DNA of 44,976 nt from Lyngbya sp. HA4199-MV5 (GTDB taxonomy: Bacteria > Cyanobacteriota > Cyanobacteriia > Leptolyngbyales > Leptolyngbyaceae), in NCBI GenBank assembly GCA_019359375.1, contig JAHHHL010000050.1:1-44976 (forward strand). Direction: 5' to 3'. The position numbers were made by a program, and so were the translations under genes. The notes under the pieces are model-generated. The model was not told the origin of the DNA, ran no database searches, and saw nothing but the letters and a program-made list of their open reading frames with translations. Shown here one piece after another: positions 23,500-32,318 of the stretch. Each line of letters starts with the position of its first letter. The first letter of the stretch is position 1.

Positions 23500-24978
23500 C
23501 TAAGGTTGAGGCACCCATACAGAGACGGAGCCAGCATCGCAGCGAAAATCAGCCCACCCCTCATCATTGGTTGTAACGGGTTCGCTGATATGTTCGGTGA
23601 TGTCGATATACGTGCGGTTGGGTTGACCCACTTCCATCCATTTGGTGCCTTCGCCACCGTTGCTGAGCACCACTGCCATGCCACCAGGGTTTTCTTCGTC
23701 ACCTAAGCGCGTCCAGCCGATCGTATTGGCATGGTCAAAATAATCGTACTGGTCGCCATAGGCATAGGTTTGACGAGCGTATAAGAATTTATCAATAATC
23801 CACTGATGACTGTCGAGCCAAATCTCGTACTCGCTGCCATCGCTTCCCGTATCTTTGTAATGAGCGCCGTAGTAATCGGCATAGAAAAGACAGGGATACC
23901 CCTCACTGCGGAGGAGGATGAGGGCATACGCCAACGGCTTAAACCAACCCTCTACCACCGACTCCAGTGCCTGTAAGGGTTGAGAATCATGATTGTCCAC
24001 CAGGGTTACAGCGAGTGCGGGTTGATCTTTCACTAGCGTGTTGTCAAAAATCTGCCGCATATCGTAGTCGTTGCCCTGCTTGCTAGCAGCGCTGAAGTTG
24101 TAGTGCAGGGGCGCGTCAAACAACAGCACATCGCCACCCGTGACTTCAATAAAATGATGGAGCGCTTCTACTTCATACGACCAATACTCGCCGACCGCAA
24201 AGAGGTTGCGACCAGCATGTTTACGACAATGATCCAACCATTCTGGGAAAAAGCCCGCTTTAACGTGCTTAACAGCATCGAAGCGAAAGCCATCAACATC
24301 GGTGGTATCGACGAACCATTCGCCCCACCGTTTGAGTTCATCGCGGACTTCGGGGTGCTCCATGTCGAGGTCACAGCCCATCAGATAGTCAAAAGCGCCC
24401 TTCTCCAGGTCAACCTGTTCGTCAAATTGTTTATCTTTGAATAGGTAGACGGCGTTTTCGCCTTCGTTGTAAACGTTGTAATCGACAGCATCGAAGTGCC
24501 ACCAGTGCCATTCCATTTCGGAATACTTACCCTGGCGACCGGGGAAGGTGAAATGCGTCCACACTTTGATCGTTTGCATGTCGCCGATCGGCTGGTGGCG
24601 ATCGTCCGGATTGTAGGGCGTTGCTTCAACCTCTTCGGGCTCGTCTGCGCCTAGTTTGTGATTGAGCACCACATCGGCATAAACGCGAACACCTGCCTCT
24701 TTTGCAGCCTTGATCGCAGCGATGTATTCTTCTTTGGTGCCGTACTTTGTCCGCACGGAGCCTTTCTGGTCAAACTCGCCGAGGTCAAAGATGTCGTACA
24801 CTCCATAGCCAACATCGTATCCACCGCCTGTGCCTTTATATGCTGGTGGTAGCCATACAGACGTAACGCCAGCCTCTGCCAAACCTTTGACTCTTTCGGC
24901 AAACTCCTGCCAAAGCTTGCCATCGGGAGGGATATACCAATGGAAGTACTGCATCATTACGCCATTTAGCTGAGCCAT
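23500..24978 (-). CDS. amyA: Cytoplasmic alpha-amylase (GH13)
   Basis: A 492-residue glycoside hydrolase with no signal peptide, so it acts in the cytoplasm, probably on glycogen or maltodextrins. The catalytic triad is visible: D234 (GFRFDAVKH), E264 (AVGEYW) and D331 (LVDNHDSQ). Conserved region I is DVVLNH (102-107). Calcium-site features such as the GCDLDMEHPEV loop (201-211) match the liquefying GH13_5 amylases. The C-terminal beta domain (about 395-490) is complete, ending in CDAGSVSVWV. It is a single gene with a possible terminator at 23366-23404. Confidence 0.93.
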   Translation of the reverse strand: MAQLNGVMMQYFHWYIPPDGKLWQEFAERVKGLAEAGVTSVWLPPAYKGTGGGYDVGYGVYDIFDLGEFDQKGSVRTKYGTKEEYIAAIKAAKEAGVRVYADVVLNHKLGADEPEEVEATPYNPDDRHQPIGDMQTIKVWTHFTFPGRQGKYSEMEWHWWHFDAVDYNVYNEGENAVYLFKDKQFDEQVDLEKGAFDYLMGCDLDMEHPEVRDELKRWGEWFVDTTDVDGFRFDAVKHVKAGFFPEWLDHCRKHAGRNLFAVGEYWSYEVEALHHFIEVTGGDVLLFDAPLHYNFSAASKQGNDYDMRQIFDNTLVKDQPALAVTLVDNHDSQPLQALESVVEGWFKPLAYALILLRSEGYPCLFYADYYGAHYKDTGSDGSEYEIWLDSHQWIIDKFLYARQTYAYGDQYDYFDHANTIGWTRLGDEENPGGMAVVLSNGGEGTKWMEVGQPNRTYIDITEHISEPVTTNDEGWADFRCDAGSVSVWVPQP

Positions 24979-25102
24979 GTATACCCCTAGTTAGATTTAA
25001 CGATTAATTTTTGTTGTAACCGTGAATACTATATCGGGAGTGTTCTGCCTCGTTTCTCTACCAAGAGACAGAAACGCCGACCAACCGAATCACGTCAGCC
25101 CA

Positions 25103-25741
25103 TCAAGATTTTTCTTCTGTGGGTGATAGCTCTTGTGCCAAGTTCTCTTGAAGTGCCTCTAAAACCGCGATCGGATCAGCCGCTTCTTGCATCACTTCGG
25201 CTTCTGGATCGTGTCGATTCATCACTTCGGGTAAATCAGCGCGGAGTTCTTCTAGCAGCGCGATGATCTTGGCAATCTTCTGCTCAGAGAGCAAGTTAAG
25301 CTGTAGCATCAGTTGCGATCGCTGTTCTGCAAAGTTTTCTTGACGGGTTTGTCGTACTAGCACCCCGGTTGAAATGACAAGTGCGGCGGCATCTAAGCCT
25401 TGCGATGACCAACGAAACGGAGGTACGTCAAACGGTAAGAAGGATGCAAACAAACTGCCCACAATCCAAAGCGCCAGGAGGATCAGCAAGCTATATAGAA
25501 AGGTCGATCGACTAAAAAACGTGGCGATCGCTTCTAGGAAACGCTGGTGAGCAGGAATATCCCGAACGTCCTGAGTGTGTAGTGACGTGATTGCTTCAAT
25601 ATTTCTCGTAATCGGATCTGGCAAGGGTGCTGTGAGGACTTGTTGGCGAGACCGATTGGCGTGGAATGAATTTGCGTGGAATGGATGAGAGTCTGTGGGA
25701 ACCGATGCATCGGTACTGTTCTCTACGCTGGGGATGATCAT
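25103..25741 (-). CDS. DUF1003-family membrane protein
   Basis: A 212-residue protein. After a polar N-terminus (about 1-75), two hydrophobic helices lie at about 82-102 (LYSLLILLALWIVGSLFASF) and 118-133 (LDAAALVISTGVLVRQ). RQTRQENFAEQRSQLMLQLNLLSEQKIAKII follows as a cytoplasmic coiled coil. The two-helix hairpin followed by this charged helix is the DUF1003 layout, whose function is unknown. The acidic tail (about 165-212) is variable. It reads the same way as amyA, 124 bp upstream of it, with a small GTTTCTCT/AGAGAC hairpin between. Confidence 0.75.
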   Translation of the reverse strand: MIIPSVENSTDASVPTDSHPFHANSFHANRSRQQVLTAPLPDPITRNIEAITSLHTQDVRDIPAHQRFLEAIATFFSRSTFLYSLLILLALWIVGSLFASFLPFDVPPFRWSSQGLDAAALVISTGVLVRQTRQENFAEQRSQLMLQLNLLSEQKIAKIIALLEELRADLPEVMNRHDPEAEVMQEAADPIAVLEALQENLAQELSPTEEKS

Positions 25742-26032
25742 GGTCGTCTCTTAACGCTAATGCCCCGATTATTGCTTAGAGTAGGGAATTGCTGTAGGGT
25801 AGCTTCCTCTGTTTGATCAACCTAAGTTGCCCAGGCTGACCTAACCCTACCTTTTCCAGGAAGCGATGGTTAGCGCAGTGAAGAGCGATCGTGCCTACTG
25901 CCTCCCGTGTGTAGCGATTCTTTACCAGATCCTAAAGAATATCTAAACGTCTTCGGCTTCTCAGGACTTTCGCTTGTAACCTTTGAGCATTAGGACAAAC
26001 GGGTATGTTGTACCGAAAGGGTTAGGGATTTA
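25742..26032. other. Intergenic region, no gene seen
   Basis: No convincing frame or known RNA was recognised between the DUF1003 gene and the hairpin at 26033. Because that hairpin is best oriented for plus-strand transcription and no plus-strand gene precedes it, an unrecognised small RNA here is possible. Confidence 0.35.
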
Positions 26033-26061
26033 AGCGCGCCAGCATAAGGGTGCGCTTATTT
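26033..26061 (+). terminator. Terminator-like hairpin
   Basis: AAGCGCGCC pairs with GGGTGCGCTT around AGCATAA (one G-U pair), followed by ATTTTG. The U-run is short, so termination strength is uncertain. Confidence 0.45.
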
Positions 26062-26236
26062 TGTGGGAAAGCGTTTTGCTGGCGATCGCAATTTGAACTG
26101 AAACGTTTTGGTATCAAGGAAGAACCCGCTACACGGTCGTCTGCTCAGGTACGGTCGTCTGCTTAAGTTGATGCCTTGTGGACATTCGGGTTTGGCGACC
26201 TGGCACCATTTAAGACTGATCACCAGATGCTTCTTG
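26062..26236. other. Intergenic region, short direct repeat
   Basis: ACGGTCGTCTGCT is directly repeated (about 26133 and 26152). No gene was found. It lies downstream of the cobQ stop codon. Confidence 0.4.
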
Positions 26237-27712
26237 CTAATGATCCTGTGGCAACACAGCCGTCAGGTTCAAGTGTGGCTCCACGGCATCCGCCAAGGCA
26301 TTTAGCATCAGTTCACGCTGTTCGCGGTAGTTAGGTACGCCAGTAGGAAGCGACTTTAAGCCGCGCTGCTGCCGCAAACGGTTGAGCCATGCACGCCTCC
26401 AGGGACCATTATCAAAAATGCCATGCAGATAAGCGCCCCAAACGGATTGGGTCTCGTCCACTACGCCTAAGTTAGGGTCGTCAAAGAGCTGCTGAATATT
26501 TTCGCCTTCAATGAGGCGCGTTCGACCCTGGTGAATTTCGTACCCTGCAACGGGTAGCCCTTCCTGTGGAAAGTTGGACGTGACCAGGCGCTGTCGAGCG
26601 ACTTTTTGCCCCGCGATGACCGTTTTGAGTGGGAGCAGTCCCAGCCCCTTGTAGCGACCTTCGTGCCCTTCAATGCCTTCTGGATCTGCCAAAATTTTGC
26701 CGAGCATCTGGTAGCCGCCGCAAATGCCCAACACTGTGCCACCAGCCGCCACGTAGTTCTGAATTTCTTCTGCCATGCCTGTTTTGTGCAGCACGATGAG
26801 ATCGGCGATCGTCGTTTTAGAGCCGGGGATGATGACCGCATCGGGATGCCCTAAGGATTGTTTGGGGCTGAGGTATTTGACCGAGACGGTCGCTTCTGAC
26901 TCCAGTGGATCAAAATCAGTGAAGTTGGAGATGCGCGGCAACCGAACCACAGCGATGTTGAGATCACCTGTAGGATTGCTTGAGCGACCCTCAATCAGGC
27001 TCAGGGAATCTTCGGCTGGAAAACTCTGGTCAAGCCAGGGAATTACCCCAATGACGGGAATGCCTGTGCGTTCCTCTAGCCAATCAATGCCAGATTGCAG
27101 GAGCGATCGCTGTCCTCGAAATTTGTTGATCACCACGCCTTTGATTAACGCCCGTTCGTCTGGATCGAGCAGTTCAAGTGTGCCAACCACATGAGCAAAG
27201 GCACCACCGCGATCGATATCCACTACCAGAATCGTGGGAGCATTGAGATGTTTGGCAACCCGCATGTTGGTCAGATCGCGGTGCTTGAGGTTAATCTCTG
27301 CCGGACTGCCTGCGCCCTCGCACACTAACATGTCGAATTCTTCACCCAGGCGCCGGAGCGATTCTTCGATCGCTTGCCAGCCGATATCAAAGTACTGTTC
27401 GTAATACTCAGCCGCGCCTACTTTGCCAACCGCTTTGCCTTTGATGACCACCTGAGAGGTCATGTCGCCCTGGGGCTTGAGGAGAATCGGATTCATCTCG
27501 ATCCAGGGTGCCACCCCTGCCGCCCATGCCTGCACTGCCTGTGCATGACCAATTTCACCACCACTGGACGTAACGTATGCATTGAGTGCCATATTCTGCC
27601 CCTTAAACGGAGCGACTCGCCAACCACGACGACTGAGAATCCGACAGATCGCCGCCGTGATCAATGATTTTCCCGCGTGGGAGGTGGTACCCACAACCAT
27701 AATGGCTTTCAT
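26237..27712 (-). CDS. cobQ: Cobyric acid synthase
   Basis: A 491-residue amidotransferase of cobalamin synthesis that amidates four side chains of adenosylcobyrinic acid diamide using glutamine and ATP. The N-terminal dethiobiotin-synthetase-like ATP domain shows GTTSHAGKS (8-16) and FKGQNMALNAYVTSSGGEIGHAQAVQ in the family's usual place. The C-terminal glutaminase-like domain (about 250-480) has the nucleophile C331 in LGICGGYQML and a catalytic His in YLHGIFDN. It is a lone gene here; other cobalamin genes are not in the window, as is usual in cyanobacteria. Confidence 0.95.
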   Translation of the reverse strand: MKAIMVVGTTSHAGKSLITAAICRILSRRGWRVAPFKGQNMALNAYVTSSGGEIGHAQAVQAWAAGVAPWIEMNPILLKPQGDMTSQVVIKGKAVGKVGAAEYYEQYFDIGWQAIEESLRRLGEEFDMLVCEGAGSPAEINLKHRDLTNMRVAKHLNAPTILVVDIDRGGAFAHVVGTLELLDPDERALIKGVVINKFRGQRSLLQSGIDWLEERTGIPVIGVIPWLDQSFPAEDSLSLIEGRSSNPTGDLNIAVVRLPRISNFTDFDPLESEATVSVKYLSPKQSLGHPDAVIIPGSKTTIADLIVLHKTGMAEEIQNYVAAGGTVLGICGGYQMLGKILADPEGIEGHEGRYKGLGLLPLKTVIAGQKVARQRLVTSNFPQEGLPVAGYEIHQGRTRLIEGENIQQLFDDPNLGVVDETQSVWGAYLHGIFDNGPWRRAWLNRLRQQRGLKSLPTGVPNYREQRELMLNALADAVEPHLNLTAVLPQDH

Positions 27713-27907
27713 GCAAATCCCTCATGAGACAGACTAACGGCTAAAGATTGCACCTTGCTGCTGTAGTGTGAACTAGACGCGAACCGCACAATCGAGTCGA
27801 TCGGTGCGGCTACTAGCCGCACACCTGTAGGAACCCATGTTTCTAGTTCATCATTCATCTTTGATTCCTGAGCCTTGATCCACGACCTTTCTTGATTGCT
27901 TTGAACG

Positions 27908-28318
27908 TCATACGGGTAGACGAAACCAGCGATTCCAGGCGTGCTGGAGGCGATCGACCAGCGTCGGTGTCATGCGAATAGAGTCGCCTTGTGCCTGCCA
28001 TTTCTGCACCAGTTGGCGACCCAGTGGTGTCACCCGAAAACTATCGGTCAGCCCCTGCCCATCCACTTCTCGGCGCAGTAGCCCCACCTGAATCAACCAG
28101 AGTAGCTCTGCTTCGGCAATTAGCTCTGAGAGCGGGGTTTGAGTATACTGATTGGCTACCCCAGAGTGCCCCGAAATCGCCGTGAGGGAAACACTCTGCT
28201 GCACCATTGTGCTAAACAAATTGAGCTTAAAAGGAGCGCATCGCATGGACTGCTCTGCCCGATGCACCGTTTGATCTGGGTACTCAATGGTGTGACGTGG
28301 TCTTAAATTAGCCGTCAT
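27908..28318 (-). CDS. Npun_F0494-family conserved protein
   Basis: A 136-residue soluble protein conserved in cyanobacteria. Recognisable blocks are VHRAEQSMRCAPFKLNLFSTM, the PLSELIAEAELLWLIQVGLLRREVDG region, and SFRVTPLGRQLVQKW. The pattern of a helical bundle with a wing-like turn (VDGQGLTDSFRVTPLG) hints at a winged-helix fold, but that is inference. Function is unknown. It stands alone between cobQ and the riboswitch region. Confidence 0.75.
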   Translation of the reverse strand: MTANLRPRHTIEYPDQTVHRAEQSMRCAPFKLNLFSTMVQQSVSLTAISGHSGVANQYTQTPLSELIAEAELLWLIQVGLLRREVDGQGLTDSFRVTPLGRQLVQKWQAQGDSIRMTPTLVDRLQHAWNRWFRLPV

Positions 28319-28712
28319 TGCCGCTCGTTATGACTATAAAAAATTCAAAGTTGACGATCGACCTAGCCAAAAACAAACGCGCTTTGAGGTGCGTTGGCGA
28401 GGCTAGCTCCTATCTTAGGCGTTTTATTTTGGTTACGCACAGGTATCGCTGTGCAGCACGGCAGATTGAGCGGTTGAAACGCGATCGTACAGAATTTCGT
28501 TGCCTTTGATACATCTTTTCTCAATTTGGGTTGCTACAAGTAACGTTAAAGCGCACTGTATACATTTTCTTTGCATCACCCTGTCGCTTGCGGCTTTTCT
28601 GTTTGACGAGAGGCGATCGGTGCTCTTTCCTCACTTGATCGATGGCTGATTGGGTTCGTTCAATCTGGATTCGTTCAATGTAGTGAAGGTCAGTGGGTTT
28701 GTTTAACAATTT
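28319..28712. other. Intergenic region upstream of the riboswitch
   Basis: It must carry the promoter for the guanidine riboswitch operon, reading rightwards, and that for the Npun_F0494-family gene, reading leftwards. Direct repeats GGTTCGTTCAATCTGGA / GGATTCGTTCAATGTAG occur near 28652-28683. An 83-codon minus-strand frame here runs into the riboswitch and was not accepted. Confidence 0.4.
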
Positions 28713-28850
28713 AACCGCTTCTAGGGTTCCAGTTTGGGCAAATGGCTCAGGCGATCGGTCCGAGAGAGGCAAGCCATGCTGGGTGAATTTGATTGCATCA
28801 AAGCACTCTACTGGCTACACGGCGGGACAAAAGCCCGGGAGGAACAGGTA
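28713..28850 (+). ncRNA. Guanidine-I (ykkC) riboswitch aptamer
   Basis: The conserved blocks occur in order and at normal spacing: CTAGGGTTCC (28721-28730), GGTCCGAGAG (28757-28766), ACACGGCGGGACAAAAGCCC (28817-28836) and CGGGAGGA. These are the signature of the ykkC class, whose subtype 1 binds guanidinium and turns genes on. The CGGG/CCCG stem around ACAAAAG is the conserved P3-type hairpin. It sits about 210 nt upstream of a substrate-binding-protein gene, the usual context. Subtype 2 ykkC RNAs sense ppGpp or PRPP; the intact aptamer and importer context favour guanidine. Confidence 0.9.
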
Positions 28851-28886
28851 ACCATGCGACATGGTGCTTGCACTTTCGGGTTTTTT
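28828..28886 (+). terminator. Riboswitch-controlled terminator
   Basis: CGGGTTTTTT (28877-28886) can pair with AAAAGCCCG in the aptamer 3' side, the same CCCG needed for the ligand-stabilised stem. The two structures are therefore mutually exclusive. Two small hairpins (CCATG/CATGG and GTGC/GCAC) fill the loop. Ligand binding should prevent termination and allow expression of the importer. Confidence 0.7.
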
Positions 28887-29064
28887 GCTGCTTCTACCTC
28901 CAGGCAACCGTATAGTACCTCAGGCGATTCAATTGTCGTTCTCACTGCTGCTCCTTGGCGCTTAAGGAGATCACGCCCCTCGACTGCCACAAAAGCCGAC
29001 AGACAACGAGTAGACAGCCAAACCGCTTCTTTTCGCCACTTTTGCTTTCTCGCGAGGACATGCA

Positions 29065-30123
29065 ATGAAATTTCGATCGCTACTTGCCAGTGCAGGGCTT
29101 TTTTTGGTCAGTCTGGCACTAATTGTCAGTTGCTCTAATCCAGCCAGCCAGATGTCCACCCAATCGGGCGGCTCGCCTTCACCATCCGGCAATGCTGGCA
29201 GTGCAACGACTGTACGGTTAGGCTTTAGTGCATGGCCCGGGTGGTTTCCGTGGCAGGTCGCTCAGGATGAAAAAATCTTTGAGAAGAGCAAGGTCTCGGT
29301 CGATTTGAAATGGTTCGATGGGTATCTGGAATCGATCAACACGCTCACGGCTGGGCAGATTGATGCCAACTCGCAGACATTGAACGATACCATTAGCGCG
29401 GTTGCAGGGGGTGCTGACCAAGTCGTGGTGCTGGTGAACGACAACTCCACCGGAAACGACAAAATTATCGTGCGTGAGGGCATTAACTCGATCGCCGATC
29501 TGAAAGGGAAAAAAGTCGCCGCAGAAGAAGGGACGGTGGATCACTTCTTGCTGCTTTTAGGGTTGAGGAAAGCAGGGCTATCACCCAAAGACATCAATTT
29601 TCAGCCCCTTGAAACTGGCAAGGCTGCTGCCGCGTTTGTGGCGGGGCAAGTGGATGCAGTCGGCGTTTTCGCACCGTTTACCACTCAAGCACTCAAGCGT
29701 CCCAAGAGTAAGGAATTGTTTAGCTCGAAGGAGTTTCCAGGAGCGATTCCTGACCATCTGGTTTTCACGCGCAAGTTTGTGGCTGCTCACCCTGAGCAGG
29801 TACAGGCAATGGTTGACGCATGGTTTGCCACGCAGGACTACATTAAAGCCAACCCAGATAAGGCGATCGACATTATGGCAAAGCGAGGCGGCGTTTCTGT
29901 GGATGAGTACAAAGCGTATGCCGACGGCACCAAGATTTTTACCGTCGAGGAAAACTTAAAAGCGTTTCAACCTGGTAAAGACATGACTTCCCTGAGCTTT
30001 GCGGCTCAGGAAATGTCTCGGTTTCTGACCGATGTGGGTCTGGCAAAGACAAAGCCAGATTTGACGAAGCTCTTTGACGATCGCTTTGTCAAAGCCTATG
30101 CTGCTAAGGCAAAGAAAGCATGA
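29065..30123 (+). CDS. ABC transporter substrate-binding lipoprotein (NitT/TauT type), probable guanidine-binding
   Basis: A 352-residue periplasmic binding protein. MKFRSLLASAGLFLVSLALI is followed by VSC, a lipoprotein signal with the lipid-bearing cysteine near residue 23. After a Ser/Gly/Pro linker, residues about 48-345 form the NMT1/SsuA-like two-lobed fold (RLGFSAWPGWFPWQVAQDE, then GQIDANSQTLND and ADLKGKKVAAEEGTVDHF). GAGG lies 8 nt before the ATG. It is the first gene after the guanidine-I riboswitch, so the ligand is most likely guanidinium. The permease and ATPase genes follow on the same strand. Confidence 0.85.
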   Translation: MKFRSLLASAGLFLVSLALIVSCSNPASQMSTQSGGSPSPSGNAGSATTVRLGFSAWPGWFPWQVAQDEKIFEKSKVSVDLKWFDGYLESINTLTAGQIDANSQTLNDTISAVAGGADQVVVLVNDNSTGNDKIIVREGINSIADLKGKKVAAEEGTVDHFLLLLGLRKAGLSPKDINFQPLETGKAAAAFVAGQVDAVGVFAPFTTQALKRPKSKELFSSKEFPGAIPDHLVFTRKFVAAHPEQVQAMVDAWFATQDYIKANPDKAIDIMAKRGGVSVDEYKAYADGTKIFTVEENLKAFQPGKDMTSLSFAAQEMSRFLTDVGLAKTKPDLTKLFDDRFVKAYAAKAKKA

Positions 30124-30247
30124 AGAAGTTGTTGGCTTAGAGCCGTTGTGGGTTGTTAGTTGTTAGCTGTTAGTGGAACAGCACCACTCACCACTGCTCT
30201 GGTACGGTTACGCAAGCGTCTGCTACTTCCCTTACTACCATGACACC

Positions 30248-31102
30248 ATGAGCCAATCCAGCGCACCAACCAGACCAAGTCGCACTACCAGACCAGCAAA
30301 ATCATTGCGATCGACGACTTTTTGGCGACTTGCCGAAGACATTCCATCGTCCATGACTTGGGGGTTAATGACTGCTTCGTTGTTGGTGCCGCTGGTGCTG
30401 TGGTGGTTGGTCACGACGTTTGGCACGCTCGATCCAAAATTCTTGCCGTCCCCCGCCAACGTTATTGCCGCCTTTCAGCGCCTCTGGAGCACAGGCGATC
30501 TGCAAAAAGACACCGTAGCCAGTCTGTGGCGGGTGGGCGTTGGCTTTTTCTTTGCCGCACTAATTTCGATTCCCGTTGGGGTGTTGATGGGCAGCTTTGC
30601 CAGCATTCGCGCACTGCTGGAGCCGCTTTTTGGCTTGGTGCGCTACATGCCTGCACCTGCCTTCATCCCACTGCTCATTCTGTACCTGGGTATTGGCGAA
30701 GAACCCAAAATTATGCTCATTTTTATCGGTGTGTTCTTCTTCAACTCCCTCATGGTGATGGATACCGTCAAATTTGTGCCAAAAGAGTTGATTGAAGCCA
30801 CCTACATGCTGGGTGGGAACCGCCTACAGACGCTTTTACAGGTGATTGCGCCCTATGTGGTGCCCGGTATTATTGATGCCTGCCGCATTAATCTGGCAGC
30901 CGCATGGCAGTTAGTGATCGTTTCAGAATTGATCGCTGCTACCGAAGGCTTAGGTCGCCGCATTAGCGTTGCCGGACGCTTTCTGAGAACCGACGAGATT
31001 TTTGTCGGGCTGATTGTTATCGGTGTCATTGGCTTAGCCTTTGACCTGCTGTTTCAATACGCCCTGCGCGTTTCCTGCCGTTGGGCGAGTCAGAAGCGGT
31101 GA
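30248..31102 (+). CDS. ABC transporter permease (NitT/TauT type), probable guanidine importer
   Basis: A protein of 284 residues from the ATG at 30248; a GTG at 30173 in frame would add 25 unlikely residues. It has a polar N-terminus and six hydrophobic helices. The EAA loop that contacts the ATPase is ELIEATYMLGGNRLQTLLQVIAPYVVPGI, near residues 180-208. It belongs to the SsuC/TauC permease family. It lies 124 bp after the binding-protein gene. The following 250 bp before the ATPase gene are filled with repeats, so the operon has been stretched by repeat insertion. Confidence 0.87.
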   Translation: MSQSSAPTRPSRTTRPAKSLRSTTFWRLAEDIPSSMTWGLMTASLLVPLVLWWLVTTFGTLDPKFLPSPANVIAAFQRLWSTGDLQKDTVASLWRVGVGFFFAALISIPVGVLMGSFASIRALLEPLFGLVRYMPAPAFIPLLILYLGIGEEPKIMLIFIGVFFFNSLMVMDTVKFVPKELIEATYMLGGNRLQTLLQVIAPYVVPGIIDACRINLAAAWQLVIVSELIAATEGLGRRISVAGRFLRTDEIFVGLIVIGVIGLAFDLLFQYALRVSCRWASQKR

Positions 31103-31290
31103 GAGGGGTGAGGGGTGAGGAGTGAGGAGTGAGGAGTCAGCGGTCAGCTTAGGAGTTGTTAGTTGTTGGTTGTTAGTGCCTGAGTCGTTCCTGACTCCTT
31201 CTAAAAACCAAAAACTCCTTTGCCTTCTGCTTCCTGCCTCCTGCCTCCTGCCTTTAGCCCACTCCCTACTCCCTTCTTCTGCCTTCTAAA
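31103..31290. repeat. Short tandem repeat tract inside the ABC operon
   Basis: GAGTGAGGAGT units, GTTGTTAGTTG-type units, then CTTCTGC/CTCCTGC heptamers occupy the space between permease and ATPase genes. It contains the 53-bp segment 31155-31207, which recurs inverted at 34764-34816. Confidence 0.85.
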
Positions 31291-31351
31291 TTCGATGTAA
31301 AACTCAAGACTCAGCTACACGATCGCCCTTAAATACTCTAGAGGTCACTCG

Positions 31352-32128
31352 ATGTACTTACAAATCAACAAACTGAACAAACATTTTGAGACGGGGCAAG
31401 GGACGCTGGTTGTCCTGAAAGACATCAATATGGTGATTGAGCGGGGCGAGTTTATTTGTGCGGTGGGTGCGTCAGGATCGGGAAAATCAACCCTGTTGCG
31501 ACAAATTGCAGGTCTCGACAGCCCCACTACAGGAGAAGTCAAAATCGATCACCAGCTTGTCACAGGTCCTGGACCCGATCGCGGCATGGTGTTTCAGCAC
31601 TACACCTTATACCCGTGGATGAACGTGCAGGAGAATGCCGAATTCGGACTCAAACTGCAAGGGATGGGCAAAAAGCAACGGCAAGAGAAAGCCAGCTATT
31701 ACCTGAATGTGGTGGGGTTAGCAAAATTTGCCAAAGCGCTCCCTAAAGAGCTATCGGGTGGCATGAAGCAACGGGTGGCGATCGCCCGTGCCCTTGCGTC
31801 TGAACCGAAAGTCTTGCTGCTGGACGAGCCGTTTGGTGCGCTCGATGTGCATACCAAAGAAGCGATGCATGAATTTATGCTCGACCTCTGGCGACGGACG
31901 CAGATTACCGTTTTTATGATCACCCACGATGTTGAAGAGGCAGTCTTTCTCGCCAATCGCATCTATGCGTTGGGCGCACGTCCGGGAACGGTGAGAAAAG
32001 AGATTGTGGTGAAACTGCCTGAACGCAGCCATGCCGTCAAACGTCACGCCATTTTTCACGACTATCGGGATGAACTCATGGAACTGCTGCGGAAACACGG
32101 GCAGGAAGCCGTAGCCATCGCCGCTTGA
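31352..32128 (+). CDS. ABC transporter ATPase (NitT/TauT type), probable guanidine importer
   Basis: A 258-residue ATPase with all motifs: Walker A GASGSGKST (39-47), Q-loop MVFQHYTLYPW, signature LSGGMKQRVAIARAL (about 132-146), Walker B VLLLDEPFGALD, and switch histidine in MITHDVEEA. It drives uptake through the permease encoded upstream and is of the SsuB/TauB group. A GAGG lies 8 nt before ATG. It completes the riboswitch-controlled importer. No guanidine hydrolase, carboxylase or Ni-insertion gene follows. Confidence 0.92.
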   Translation: MYLQINKLNKHFETGQGTLVVLKDINMVIERGEFICAVGASGSGKSTLLRQIAGLDSPTTGEVKIDHQLVTGPGPDRGMVFQHYTLYPWMNVQENAEFGLKLQGMGKKQRQEKASYYLNVVGLAKFAKALPKELSGGMKQRVAIARALASEPKVLLLDEPFGALDVHTKEAMHEFMLDLWRRTQITVFMITHDVEEAVFLANRIYALGARPGTVRKEIVVKLPERSHAVKRHAIFHDYRDELMELLRKHGQEAVAIAA

Positions 32129-32318
32129 TCAGAATTATCATAGTTAACCTGTATGCCAGTTGTCTGTCGAGTGGGCGCGATCGCGGCTCAGACAATATCC
32201 GCACGCACTAAGCGGTTCCCTCACGCTGGAAACCACAGAGCTGGTGTACACAAACACCCAAACAGTTGTTATAACTGCCTCAATACGTTCAAACCGCATC
32301 ACGTTCAATCCACCTCGC

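Noticed and set aside
25742-26032. Possible 6S or other housekeeping RNA before the hairpin at 26033
   Set aside because: I could not fold or match it to a known RNA by eye; only the terminator-like hairpin is supportable.
28521-28772. 83-codon minus-strand frame upstream of the importer operon
   Set aside because: It runs antisense through the riboswitch aptamer, has no family resemblance and no supporting start signal.
28734-29138. 134-codon plus-strand frame
   Set aside because: It begins inside the riboswitch, crosses the terminator and overlaps the binding-protein signal peptide out of frame.
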